A DNA stretch of 7,899 nucleotides from JAWXUT01 sp044426075. Lineage in GTDB: Bacteria > Bacillota > Clostridia > Christensenellales > DTU072. Position numbers and translations under genes: made by a program. The stretch is from contig JAWXUT010000082.1 in NCBI GenBank assembly GCA_044426075.1, forward strand, positions 1 to 7,899. The letters are read 5' to 3'. The notes beneath the pieces are model-generated. The model had not been told where the DNA came from. It saw only the letters and a list, made by a program, of their open reading frames with translations, and ran no database searches. Of this stretch, positions 1 through 6,531 are shown piece by piece (positions within the stretch are counted from its first letter, which is position 1; the number at the start of each line of letters is the position of its first letter).

Positions 1-51
1 GAAAAAGAGCAAGAAAAAAGGACTCACACGAATTTAGGTTCGTATAAGTCC
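1..51 (-). terminator. Rho-independent terminator of tRNA-Ser
   Basis: Read on the minus strand, this lies directly after the encoded CCA of the tRNA. It forms a hairpin from two short stems (20-24 with 47-51, and 28-32 with 39-43) separated by a 3x3 internal loop, closed by a 6-nt loop. The hairpin is followed by a T-rich tract (complement of the A-rich bases 1-19). This is the expected layout for the end of a single-tRNA transcript. Confidence 0.75.
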
Positions 52-55
52 AGTT

Positions 56-143
56 TGGCGGAGAGTTAGGGATTCGAACCCCAGGTAGCTTTCACTACAA
101 CGGTTTTCAAGACCGCCGCCTTCGACCGCTCAGCCAACTCTCC
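56..143 (-). tRNA. tRNA-Ser, anticodon UGA
   Basis: This is an 88-nt tRNA read on the minus strand. The 7-bp acceptor stem is GGAGAGT paired with ACTCTCC, followed by discriminator G and an encoded CCA. The anticodon loop contains TTGAA, giving anticodon UGA, which reads UCA and other UCN codons. The long variable arm and the GGTTCGAATCC T-arm are typical of class II tRNA-Ser, and the G discriminator agrees with seryl-tRNA synthetase recognition. It is a stand-alone unit with its own promoter upstream (200-228) and terminator downstream (1-51), divergent from the protein genes in the window. Confidence 0.95.
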
Positions 144-199
144 GCGTTTTGTTTGGGTGTCACTGATCCGTTTTTGTGTTCGGATAGGCGACTTATTTA

Positions 200-228
200 A
201 TAATATTATATTTTTTACTTTTTGTCAA
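200..228 (-). promoter_or_regulatory. Sigma-A promoter of tRNA-Ser
   Basis: On the minus strand there is a perfect -35 box TTGACA (223-228), a 17-bp spacer and a -10 box TATTAT (200-205), one mismatch from TATAAT. The predicted start is near position 193, about 50 nt before the mature tRNA 5' end. The leader between them holds a small inverted repeat (ATCCG...CGGAT, about 165-185), which may help position 5' processing. The match to consensus suits strong constitutive expression. Confidence 0.75.
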
Positions 229-277
229 CTGTTTTTAGTTTACTTATTGCGATTTTATTTATATAATATTATATGAA

Positions 278-420
278 GCGGGGAGAAAGCGCACGCAGTG
301 CATTTTCGCATAGCTGAGTATAATATATACGAGGAAGTCACAAGCTCTGCTTGTGGAAGAGCGTTAGCTCAAAATATTTGCTTGCAAATATTTTTGCTTC
401 CGATGTAATATAAAGTTAAT
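278..420 (+). repeat. Structured intergenic repeat, copy 1
   Basis: This is the first of two tandem, diverged copies with a 143-bp period; both begin GCGGGGAGAAAGCGCACG. It contains hairpin A (285-294 with 298-307, one mismatch and one wobble). A multi-branched fold follows: outer stem 333-337/397-401 encloses three arms, 339-345/349-355, 359-362/367-370 and 371-381/384-394. The last arm is an 11-bp perfect stem. TATAATAT-like sequences sit between hairpin A and the branched part. I see no coding capacity. It resembles dispersed structured or MITE-like intergenic repeats, but I do not recognise a named family. The strand is nominal, because palindromic arms fold on both strands. Confidence 0.8.
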
Positions 421-554
421 GCGGGGAGAAAGCGCACGTAGTGCATTTTCGCATAGCTGAGTATAATATGGAAGCCGTAAGCGGTGCTTATGGGAGTGTT
501 AGCTCAAAATGTTTGCGTGCAAAGGTTTGGCTTCCGATATAATATAAAGTTGAT
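421..554 (+). repeat. Structured intergenic repeat, copy 2
   Basis: This is the second tandem copy, directly abutting copy 1. Hairpin A (428-437/441-450) is identical except for one loop base. In the branched part the outer stem (470-474/531-535) is kept and can extend to 7 bp. Arm 1 (475-482/486-493) has diverged with a compensatory C-G to T-A change plus an A-T to G-T change. Arm 2 (494-497/502-505) keeps pairing through a wobble. Arm 3 (506-515/519-528 region) has one mismatch. Divergence that preserves pairing indicates that the fold, not the primary sequence, has been retained. This copy is about 9 bp shorter, mainly from loss of the spacer before the outer stem. Confidence 0.78.
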
Positions 555-700
555 GCTGACTTGTAAAGTGTTGTTTCTTATGAAAATCTTTATGCTTTTA
601 GAGTCATTTTGTTTTATTTGTTGCGATTGGTTGTTTGGGCTTATTGTGGCTGTAAAATATTGCAGATAGCATTATACATTAAGAAGAAGGATTGTTTTTT
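555..700 (+). promoter_or_regulatory. Leader and possible promoter of the DMT transporter gene
   Basis: This is an AT-rich stretch between the repeats and the transporter. A weak candidate promoter is TTGTTT (631-636), a 16-bp spacer and TAAAAT (653-658). No better match was found. The ribosome binding site AAGGA at 687-691 sits 9 nt before the ATG at 701 and fixes that start over an upstream in-frame TTG at 692, which it directly abuts. No other structure is evident here. Confidence 0.4.
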
Positions 701-1606
701 ATGAAGTTGACTAGGTTTAGAGCCAATATCGTTATTGTTCTTATCACCATTATTTGGGGATCGGGATTTATTTTTACAAAATATTGCATTAATGCGGGTA
801 TGCAAGCGGGACTTATAAACGTGTTCCGAGGCTTTATTTTTATGGCGCTAACGTTTATTTTCTTCCATAAGAAAATTCTTAAAATGAACAAGCACGAAGT
901 TAAAGTCGGTTTGATTGCTGGCACTATTAACGGCGCGGCGTTTGTTATGCAAGCATACGGCTTGAGCTATGCTAGTGCTAGCACAAGCGCGTTTTTGACG
1001 ATTTTGTACATTGTAATGGTTCCATTTGTAACTTGGCTTTTTTATAAAAGGAAACCTAAACTTCAAATAATACCAGCAATTCTTATTGCAGTTGCAGGAA
1101 CCCTAATTTTGACGGGCACAAGTTTTGAAGGCTTTGGCTTCGGAAAAGGCGAGTGGCTTACACTTGGCGGAACCGTGCTGTTTGCGCTTGATATAGCATA
1201 CCTTGGCGAAGCTAGCAAAGATGCCGGCGCAGAAGTTATGTCGTTCTGGATGGGCCTTATGCAGACGCTCTGCGGGCTTATCGCGTTCTTGTGTGTGGAA
1301 ACCGCAACTGTCTCTTCAATCGACTGGGGCACAGCTATTTTGCCACTTATATATTTGGGTGTGGTTGGAACCTTTATGACCACCGTTGCTCAAGTGTTCT
1401 GCCAAAAAGTAACCGACGAAACCAGTGCTTCTATGATTATGACACTTGAAGCCGTGTTCGGCTCTGCTTTCTCATTAGCACTTGGTATGGAAGCCTTCAG
1501 CTTCAATCTTTTAATAGGCGGAATATTGATTTTTGTAGGTGTGTTAATTGCCTTAGCAGACTTTGTAAGGCTTAAATCTAATATGAAAAAGCTGTTTATT
1601 AAATAG
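701..1606 (+). CDS. EamA/DMT-superfamily transporter
   Basis: This encodes a 301-aa polytopic membrane protein of the drug/metabolite transporter superfamily, which moves small metabolites such as amino acids or their analogues across the cytoplasmic membrane. Around ten hydrophobic helices are visible, arranged as two EamA halves (about residues 9-140 and 150-290). Family landmarks are WGSGFIFTK near residue 19 in helix 1, FRG at 42-44 after helix 2, and the second-half segment LEAVFGSAFSLALG at 249-262 followed by a glycine-rich last helix. The length is normal for the family. ATG 701 is chosen over TTG 692 because the Shine-Dalgarno sequence AAGGA (687-691) is correctly spaced only for 701. 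The gene is monocistronic: a strong terminator follows 40 nt after the stop. The substrate cannot be told from sequence. Confidence 0.9.
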   Translation: MKLTRFRANIVIVLITIIWGSGFIFTKYCINAGMQAGLINVFRGFIFMALTFIFFHKKILKMNKHEVKVGLIAGTINGAAFVMQAYGLSYASASTSAFLTILYIVMVPFVTWLFYKRKPKLQIIPAILIAVAGTLILTGTSFEGFGFGKGEWLTLGGTVLFALDIAYLGEASKDAGAEVMSFWMGLMQTLCGLIAFLCVETATVSSIDWGTAILPLIYLGVVGTFMTTVAQVFCQKVTDETSASMIMTLEAVFGSAFSLALGMEAFSFNLLIGGILIFVGVLIALADFVRLKSNMKKLFIK

Positions 1607-1645
1607 CCTCTTGTCCAAAATTTAACTACACTAAAAACTAACACT

Positions 1646-1685
1646 ATCCTCACTTGTCAACCAGTTGGCGGGTGAGGATTTTTTT
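1646..1685 (+). terminator. Rho-independent terminator after the DMT gene
   Basis: An 8-bp perfect stem, ATCCTCAC (1646-1653) with GTGAGGAT (1672-1679), encloses a loop that contains an inner CAAC/GTTG pairing. A run of seven T (1679-1685) follows. It separates the transporter gene from the downstream operon. Confidence 0.88.
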
Positions 1686-1689
1686 GATA

Positions 1690-1717
1690 TTTACGCACCT
1701 TTTCTGCAGTTTACGCA
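1690..1717 (+). repeat. Phased direct repeat TTTACGCA
   Basis: TTTACGCA occurs at 1690-1697 and again at 1710-1717, a 20-bp period that is close to two helical turns. It lies just after the terminator and upstream of the nested inverted repeats. It could be a binding site for a dimeric protein, but two short copies in AT-rich DNA are weak evidence. Confidence 0.3.
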
Positions 1718-1794
1718 ATATAATCTACTAGCAAATATTAATCAAAATGATATTATGTTGCATTTGGATACCTAAACTGCTATATATGGGATAC

Positions 1795-1965
1795 TTTTGC
1801 ATTTTTGGTAAAAATTTCTTTAAAAAAAATTTAAAAAAATTTATGTATTGGTAGCTATAGCTATAATATGTGCAGTTCGGGATACATTACTCCGATTTTA
1901 GGGAACCCAGATTGCCGCATATAGTTTTAAAGAAATTTGAAAAAAGTTTACAAAATGCAACAAAT
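1795..1965. repeat. Inverted-repeat-bounded element upstream of the operon
   Basis: A 14-bp perfect inverted repeat (1812-1825 with 1925-1938) lies inside a longer imperfect one. TTGCATTTT at about 1797 is matched by the reverse complement at about 1952-1960, with an extra 7-9 bases in the right arm. A further copy, TGTTGCATTT at 1756-1765, also pairs perfectly with 1953-1962. Near the middle is a perfect 12-bp palindrome TAGCTATAGCTA (1852-1863) abutting a TATAAT (1862-1867). There is no coding capacity. It could be a MITE relic, a protein-binding region or a large hairpin. I tried to match the central 1868-1924 part to familiar riboswitch consensus elements and could not. Confidence 0.45.
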
Positions 1966-1989
1966 ATCGACAAATTTAAAAATTGCCCG

Positions 1990-2018
1990 TTGACACTATT
2001 TTAGTCAAATGATATAAT
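1990..2018 (+). promoter_or_regulatory. Consensus sigma-A promoter of the ABC operon
   Basis: This has a perfect TTGACA (1990-1995), a 17-bp spacer and a perfect TATAAT (2013-2018), with predicted transcription start near 2025. It is the only strong promoter between the upstream terminator and the operon, so it should drive the genes from 2155 onward. An inverted repeat TTGAC/GTCAA (1990-1994 and 2004-2008) overlaps the -35 box and spacer. The leader is about 130 nt long. Confidence 0.85.
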
Positions 2019-2029
2019 ATTTGAGTAAT

Positions 2030-2047
2030 CGACACAATGTTGTATCG
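2030..2047. promoter_or_regulatory. Operator-like palindrome at the transcription start
   Basis: CGACACAATGTTGTATCG is an 18-bp near-palindrome. Half-sites of 8 bp have a single mismatch pair and are separated by a central TG. It begins only about 5 bp past the predicted start of the consensus promoter, the usual place for a repressor site. No regulator gene is present in the window, so the cognate protein is unknown. Confidence 0.4.
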
Positions 2048-2140
2048 TATATATTAGCCTTTGCAATATCAAAAATGTATTATGTAAAATAATAAGAGGT
2101 TATGCGGGGGTGTTAGGTGTTAGGTTAGTAGTAAAAACTT

Positions 2141-2157
2141 GGAGGAACAAATTAATG
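2141..2157 (+). promoter_or_regulatory. RBS deciding the start of the YwaF-ABC fusion gene
   Basis: GGAGG at 2141-2145 is 9 nt before the ATG at 2155. The reading frame stays open further upstream to a GTG at 2110, which has only a poorly placed AGAGG (2095-2099). The frame between 2110 and 2155 is largely a GTGTTAG direct repeat. ATG 2155 also places a hydrophobic helix at the extreme N-terminus. Confidence 0.8.
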
Positions 2158-4374
2158 TTGTTTGCACAAATTGCCATACTTGTTGCTATTACATCTGGCT
2201 TGATAGCTGGGTATATTTTCTGCAAAGTTAAAGGCATAGCTCTACCTAAAAACATCAATAAGATATTATCTATTGCTTTAGCAGTGGTGTTTTTCTTTAG
2301 GTATATGTGGTCAGCTGACGCAATGATGTACATTGTTGATCTTGCTGAATCACCTTTTGCATCAAGCGGGCTTACTGCACTGGCGTTAATTTCCAACTGG
2401 TTGTTGCTGTCGGTAATAGTGCTGGCGATTATGTTTCCATTTTTTAAAAACGGAAAGACGAGTGTGTTGCTGAAGTACTATGGTTCTGCTGTAGTACTAC
2501 TATATATTAGTACATTAAAAGTAGGTACCATTGGTATCTGCGGTGAAAGTGTGTATACTGGTTTTGATATACGCGCTATTTTTATTGCAATAGAATTAGC
2601 ACTTTTGGTGGCGATAATTGCAAAAGAAATGGTGGAAACAAAGGCTAAGTGCGAAAAGAGTGATTTGCGAGCATTGCCATTGATACTTTGTATGTTGGCG
2701 GCAACTATGCCCGCATATATGTTAGCGGCGTTGTTCGGATACAGCAACTATTCTTTTGAGGTTGTTGATTTGATTGCATCTCACCGTGCGTTTTTATATG
2801 GTGCTGTTGCGTTGCCACTATTTTTGTATTTTGTGTTGAGAAACAAAGATCCTGAAGTTATTAGAGGTCTTTTAATTTATATGTGTCTAGGTGTTATGAT
2901 ATCATTTAGTGCATATTACAGATTCCCAGATTTAGCGCGTTTAGCAGACTGGCCTTTGCATTTGTGCAACACGGCGGTTTATATTGTTCCATTGTGTTTG
3001 ATTTTTAAGATGGACAGATTATTCTATTTTACATATTTTATAAATGTTATGGGCGCAGCAATAGCGTTGTTGATGCCTAGTTATTCTGGTGTAAATATTA
3101 TGTCATATAATGTTATACGATTTTATTTATGTCATTATATAGCATTCTTTATGCCTATTTTAATGGTAGGCTTGAAATTATACAAGAGGCCAAAATTACA
3201 GCAATTCAAGTATTCGATGGTGGCATTTTTGGCATATTTCATTGCGATGCTACTTGCAAACGCGTACTGCACCAACTACGATCCAGAAGTTGACTTCTTC
3301 TTCTTAAATAGCGACTTTATTGTTGGGCATTTAGGACAATGGGCAGAAAATACGCGTAACTTTGTTGTTTCATTTAATATAGGAACATATAATTTTGTTT
3401 TTTATCCAATATATCAAACGGTTTTCTTTATAGTGTATGTGTTTGCGGGAATAGGAATGTGGTTCTTGTATGAGGGCATGTATATGTTGGAAGACACGAT
3501 GATTGCAATGTCAGAAAAGAAAAAGGCCATTAAGGCAGACAGATTAGCATTAGAAGTTAGCCTAGCGGGCAGATCTAAGGAGGAACCTATGAACAGCAAT
3601 ATAACAGACAAATTAGTTTTGAACAATTTTAGCAAAAGATATGGCAAAAGCTCAGTTTATGCCGTAAAGGAAGCCAATTTAGAGGTTTGTGCGGGCGATG
3701 TTTTCGGCTTTTTGGGTCATAACGGCGCGGGTAAATCCACTATTATAAAGAGTATTGTTGGCATTCAGCCCATAACAAGCGGAAGCATTTCTGTTTGCGG
3801 ATTTGATGTAAACAAGCAGTCAGTTATGGCAAAAAGGAATATAGGATTTGTGCCAGACCACTACGCTTTGTACGAGAAGTTGTCGGGCAGAGAATATTTA
3901 AATTACATTGCGGATTTATATGATGTTTCTAAAGAGGATAGAGATTCAGCTATTTCTCACTACATCAAGTTGTTCAATTTAGAAGGCTCAATTGACAATC
4001 AAATAAAGACATACAGCCACGGCATGAAGCAAAAAGTTACAATAATGTCTGCATTGATTCACAACCCTAAATTGTGGATATTAGATGAACCGCTAACTGG
4101 TCTTGATCCAGATAGTATTATTCAAGTAAAAGAATGTATGCGTGAGCACGCTAAAAAAGGCAACATAGTATTCTTCTCATCACACTTAATTGACGTAGTT
4201 GAAACGGTGTGCAACAAGATTGCAATTATTGCTAAAGGCGATATTATTACTTGCGATAACGTTGCAGATGTGCTTGCTAAAGGCAGATTAGAAGATTATT
4301 ATCGCGAAATTACCGTTAAAGCTACTAGCACTTCTATTGATGATGCGGGTAATCTAGTTAAGGTGGATGCTTAA
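2155..4374 (+). CDS. YwaF/TMEM164-like membrane domain fused to ABC ATPase
   Basis: This 739-aa fusion is the first gene of the operon. Residues 1-445 are membrane-embedded, with about a dozen helices. The segment from about 235 resembles the YwaF/TMEM164 family: WPLHLC (Cys271, His269), a YF..VMGAAIALLMP stretch (294-308), FYLCHYIAF (His327), and ANAYCTNY (369-376). Human TMEM164 of this family is reported to be a cysteine-dependent lipid acyltransferase; that activity here is inference. About six extra helices precede this domain. A charged linker (452-478) leads to a complete ABC ATPase (about 485-715): Walker A GHNGAGKST (521-529), signature SHGMK (621-625), Walker B WILDEP (641-646), D-loop GLDP and switch His677. 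The Q-loop position holds Asp568 (VPDHY) instead of Gln. An internal RBS precedes Met479. The permease gene starts 1 nt after the stop. Membrane-family assignment is moderately sure; the ATPase is certain. Confidence 0.88.
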   Translation: MLFAQIAILVAITSGLIAGYIFCKVKGIALPKNINKILSIALAVVFFFRYMWSADAMMYIVDLAESPFASSGLTALALISNWLLLSVIVLAIMFPFFKNGKTSVLLKYYGSAVVLLYISTLKVGTIGICGESVYTGFDIRAIFIAIELALLVAIIAKEMVETKAKCEKSDLRALPLILCMLAATMPAYMLAALFGYSNYSFEVVDLIASHRAFLYGAVALPLFLYFVLRNKDPEVIRGLLIYMCLGVMISFSAYYRFPDLARLADWPLHLCNTAVYIVPLCLIFKMDRLFYFTYFINVMGAAIALLMPSYSGVNIMSYNVIRFYLCHYIAFFMPILMVGLKLYKRPKLQQFKYSMVAFLAYFIAMLLANAYCTNYDPEVDFFFLNSDFIVGHLGQWAENTRNFVVSFNIGTYNFVFYPIYQTVFFIVYVFAGIGMWFLYEGMYMLEDTMIAMSEKKKAIKADRLALEVSLAGRSKEEPMNSNITDKLVLNNFSKRYGKSSVYAVKEANLEVCAGDVFGFLGHNGAGKSTIIKSIVGIQPITSGSISVCGFDVNKQSVMAKRNIGFVPDHYALYEKLSGREYLNYIADLYDVSKEDRDSAISHYIKLFNLEGSIDNQIKTYSHGMKQKVTIMSALIHNPKLWILDEPLTGLDPDSIIQVKECMREHAKKGNIVFFSSHLIDVVETVCNKIAIIAKGDIITCDNVADVLAKGRLEDYYREITVKATSTSIDDAGNLVKVDA
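3577..3591 (+). promoter_or_regulatory. Internal RBS and start codon for a free ATPase
   Basis: AAGGAGG (3577-3583), the full anti-16S match, is followed by a 5-nt spacer and an in-frame ATG (3589-3591). It sits exactly at the junction between the membrane half and the ATPase. Initiation here would give a 261-aa protein, the normal size for a stand-alone ABC ATPase, ending at 4374. The codons read K-E-E-P-M in the fusion, so the match is not forced by an obvious protein motif. Confidence 0.6.
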
Positions 4375-4375
4375 T

Positions 4376-6022
4376 ATGAAAGGTTTGTCTACATTAATTG
4401 CAATGCAACTCAAAGACAAGCTGGATTTCAGTTTTGCCAAGAGTTTTAAAGTTACTGCCTACAAGTTGTTGTTTGCGGTGATTAAATATGCAGTTATCAC
4501 AATAGCAATTTATTATGCTTTTAATGTGTTGTCAATGTTGCGGTTGGTATCGCTACTATCGGGAATACCTCAATCGGCAATGAACGTTTTGTTCACGGCA
4601 ATGGTGGGGTTATCTACCATTGTTGCAACAGTTGCGGTTATGAATAGTATGTATTTTACTAAAGATAACGCGCTTCTTCTTACCTTACCCGTAAGCCAGA
4701 CAACTGTTTTTACTAGTAAATTAATAGTTTTCTATATTTATGAATTGATAAGAAACAGCTCGTATATCTTGCCAGTTTTAATTGCTTATGGTATGGTGAA
4801 CGCGTTCCCTATTATATATTATGTATGGCTTGCGCCTGCTTTTATGTTGCTTACTGCAATTCCTGTTGCGATTGGAGCGTTGCTTTCTGTGCCTCTTATG
4901 ATGATAACCACCATAATAAAACAGTACAAAGTTGTGCAAGGAATTATTACGGCGGCGGGCATTGGCATTGCGGTTTTTGTTATCGTTAAGATGATTAACG
5001 CTATTCCTTCTGATATAGACTTAGTTGGCACTTGGGGCACTACGTTCTGGAGTATACAAACTTGGCTTACTAACTTTAGCTACAACTTCAGTGTATTCAC
5101 TTATCTTTTAATTGGCATCGCTGGCGAAAGAAATGGCATTGTTGTTACCTTGTTTGGTTCCACTCAACTTATAGTTATAGGTTGCGTTGTTGTCGGACTG
5201 ATTGTTGTGTTAGCCATCACTTATCTGTTGGTTAGACCACTTTTCCTACATATGGCTAGCTCTCCTTTTGAATACAAAAAGAGTAAGATTAAACGCGTTT
5301 ATTACAATAAAAAGAAAAATCCCGCGTTTTCTGCTATGTACAAAAATATCGTTTTGACTTTGCGTAGCTCCGAAAAAATAGGCGGTATTTTGGCTATTGC
5401 TATCGGAATGCCTCTTGTTATTCTACTTTTAAATAGCATTTATGATGCAATTAGCGTTAGACTTGCGGGCGTTTATATGGCTATGGCGTTCAATATGCTC
5501 ATAATTATGTTGCTTGCAATGTCCACCAATATCGATATGGCTCACGTGTTCAGCGAAGAAGGGCACAGTGCTTATATCAATAAAACTATCCCTCGTTCAT
5601 ATTTGATAATTTTGAGTTCAAAACTTCTTGTTAATGCGGTTGCGATGTCTATTGCTATTGCGATTTCAACTTGGATATATTCAACCTTTGTTCATTATGA
5701 CACTAGCGATATTGTGCTTATCTTCTTTACATTAGAGTTCGCTTATATCTCTCACCTTATGATGAGCGTTTCAAGCGATATTATGAATCCCCAAAATCAA
5801 CAGTACGCCACAACGGGTGGTCACGTTTCCAACCCAAATGATTTGCGTTCGGGCGTTAAAGGATATATCGTTGCTATTGCTGTAACATTTGGTGCTTATT
5901 TCCTTATACAAGAAAATTCACACTCCGTTTGGTTCAAAATGTGTGCAATTACCGCTTGCTTAATGATATATCAAATTTATATGTACATCTCTAAAGCGAA
6001 AATATTCTATAAGGAGCTATAA
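4376..6022 (+). CDS. ABC-2-like exporter permease, two-half
   Basis: This 548-aa polytopic protein probably forms the membrane channel partner of the upstream ATPase. The hallmark of putative ABC exporter permeases is visible at residues 95-120, where KDNALLLTLPVS is followed by a SKL at the start of a helix. A second, related version (EEGHSAYINKTIPRS then SSKL, about 394-417) lies in the C-terminal half. The protein therefore looks like two homologous halves of about six helices each, joined by a basic cytoplasmic stretch (about 300-325, KKSKIKRVYYNKKK). A soluble loop near 470-495 (NPQNQQYATT, NPNDLRSG) follows in half two. ATG 4376 is preferred over the overlapping ATG 4367 because AAGGTGG (4360-4366) is 9 nt away from it. 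The start is 1 nt after the fusion gene's stop, implying translational coupling. The substrate is unknown. Confidence 0.85.
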   Translation: MKGLSTLIAMQLKDKLDFSFAKSFKVTAYKLLFAVIKYAVITIAIYYAFNVLSMLRLVSLLSGIPQSAMNVLFTAMVGLSTIVATVAVMNSMYFTKDNALLLTLPVSQTTVFTSKLIVFYIYELIRNSSYILPVLIAYGMVNAFPIIYYVWLAPAFMLLTAIPVAIGALLSVPLMMITTIIKQYKVVQGIITAAGIGIAVFVIVKMINAIPSDIDLVGTWGTTFWSIQTWLTNFSYNFSVFTYLLIGIAGERNGIVVTLFGSTQLIVIGCVVVGLIVVLAITYLLVRPLFLHMASSPFEYKKSKIKRVYYNKKKNPAFSAMYKNIVLTLRSSEKIGGILAIAIGMPLVILLLNSIYDAISVRLAGVYMAMAFNMLIIMLLAMSTNIDMAHVFSEEGHSAYINKTIPRSYLIILSSKLLVNAVAMSIAIAISTWIYSTFVHYDTSDIVLIFFTLEFAYISHLMMSVSSDIMNPQNQQYATTGGHVSNPNDLRSGVKGYIVAIAVTFGAYFLIQENSHSVWFKMCAITACLMIYQIYMYISKAKIFYKEL

Positions 6023-6023
6023 T

Positions 6024-6494
6024 ATGAAAAAAACTAATATCATCATTATCGCAGTTATCTGCATAGCTTCTGTGGCACTAATATCTTTCTTTGGAACAGA
6101 AGCAACCGTACTTGATCCAACAGTTGTTGTAACTGAAGTAACTTGCTTAAATGAATCCACAAACAGCGTAGAAGTAAGAGAGGCTTATAATAACGACGGC
6201 AGTGAATACACCTACATTATATTAACTTACACAACAGATGGCGACCCCGTTTCACTTACAGGCACAATGTTGCAACTTGAATGGCGTGTGGCACCCGATA
6301 ATGCAACCACACAAGATATTATGTTTGTGTATAGCCCAAATGATTGCGTAACCTTCTACACCGACGGAACTGGGAGAGAAACAGGACTTATCTTCTTCCA
6401 TGGCATAGATGGCACACTATTGTTTAACGTAAAAATACAATCTACAGATGGCACAAAAGTTTATGCCGATGTAAAAATACTAGTAAAATATTAA
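6024..6494 (+). CDS. Membrane-anchored extracytoplasmic protein, possible Ig-like (Big_2) fold
   Basis: This is a 156-aa protein of unknown function. A short basic N-terminus (MKKTN) and one hydrophobic segment (about 6-23) form an uncleaved anchor or a signal peptide; there is no lipobox and no clear AXA site. The rest is beta-rich and extracytoplasmic. Residues about 75-156 follow the rhythm of bacterial Ig-like group 2 domains: APDNATTQDIMFVYSPND, then a short GTGRETG turn, then LLFNVKIQSTDGTKVYADVKILV at the end. This family match is by eye and tentative. AAGGAG (6011-6016) is 7 nt before the ATG. The start is 1 nt after the permease stop, so the two are co-translated. Its position suggests an accessory subunit of the ABC complex, possibly facing exported substrate. 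Two cysteines (41 and 107) could form a disulfide. Confidence 0.75.
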   Translation: MKKTNIIIIAVICIASVALISFFGTEATVLDPTVVVTEVTCLNESTNSVEVREAYNNDGSEYTYIILTYTTDGDPVSLTGTMLQLEWRVAPDNATTQDIMFVYSPNDCVTFYTDGTGRETGLIFFHGIDGTLLFNVKIQSTDGTKVYADVKILVKY

Positions 6495-6531
6495 CCGAAT
6501 AATTTCATTAAACTTACAAAAGGAGACTAAA

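Noticed and set aside
278..554. CRISPR array
   Set aside because: There are only two units of about 140 bp with diverged sequence throughout. They have no short identical repeats with unique spacers and no cas genes.
484..669. 61-residue plus-strand open frame rich in Phe, Leu and Cys
   Set aside because: It begins inside the second structured repeat, has no ribosome binding site, and its sequence is what AT/TG-rich non-coding DNA would give. The real gene starts 32 nt further on in another frame.
679..1653. Minus-strand open frames opposite the DMT transporter
   Set aside because: They are shadows of a convincing membrane-protein gene, lack ribosome binding sites and resemble no family.
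1719..1867. Extra promoters at TATAAT 1719-1724 and 1862-1867
   Set aside because: Neither has a recognisable -35 box at 16-18 bp, and TATAAT is common by chance in DNA this AT-rich.
1868..1924. Possible riboswitch with GGGAACCC-like and GGGATAC motifs
   Set aside because: No match to a class I can recall, no strong local stems beyond 4 bp, no terminator or sequestered RBS, and it lies upstream of the best promoter.
2102..2116. Four-codon leader frame ATG-CGG-GGG-TGT-TAG after an AAGAGG
   Set aside because: The RBS is only 2 nt from the ATG, too close to work, and the peptide has no attenuation-type codon run.
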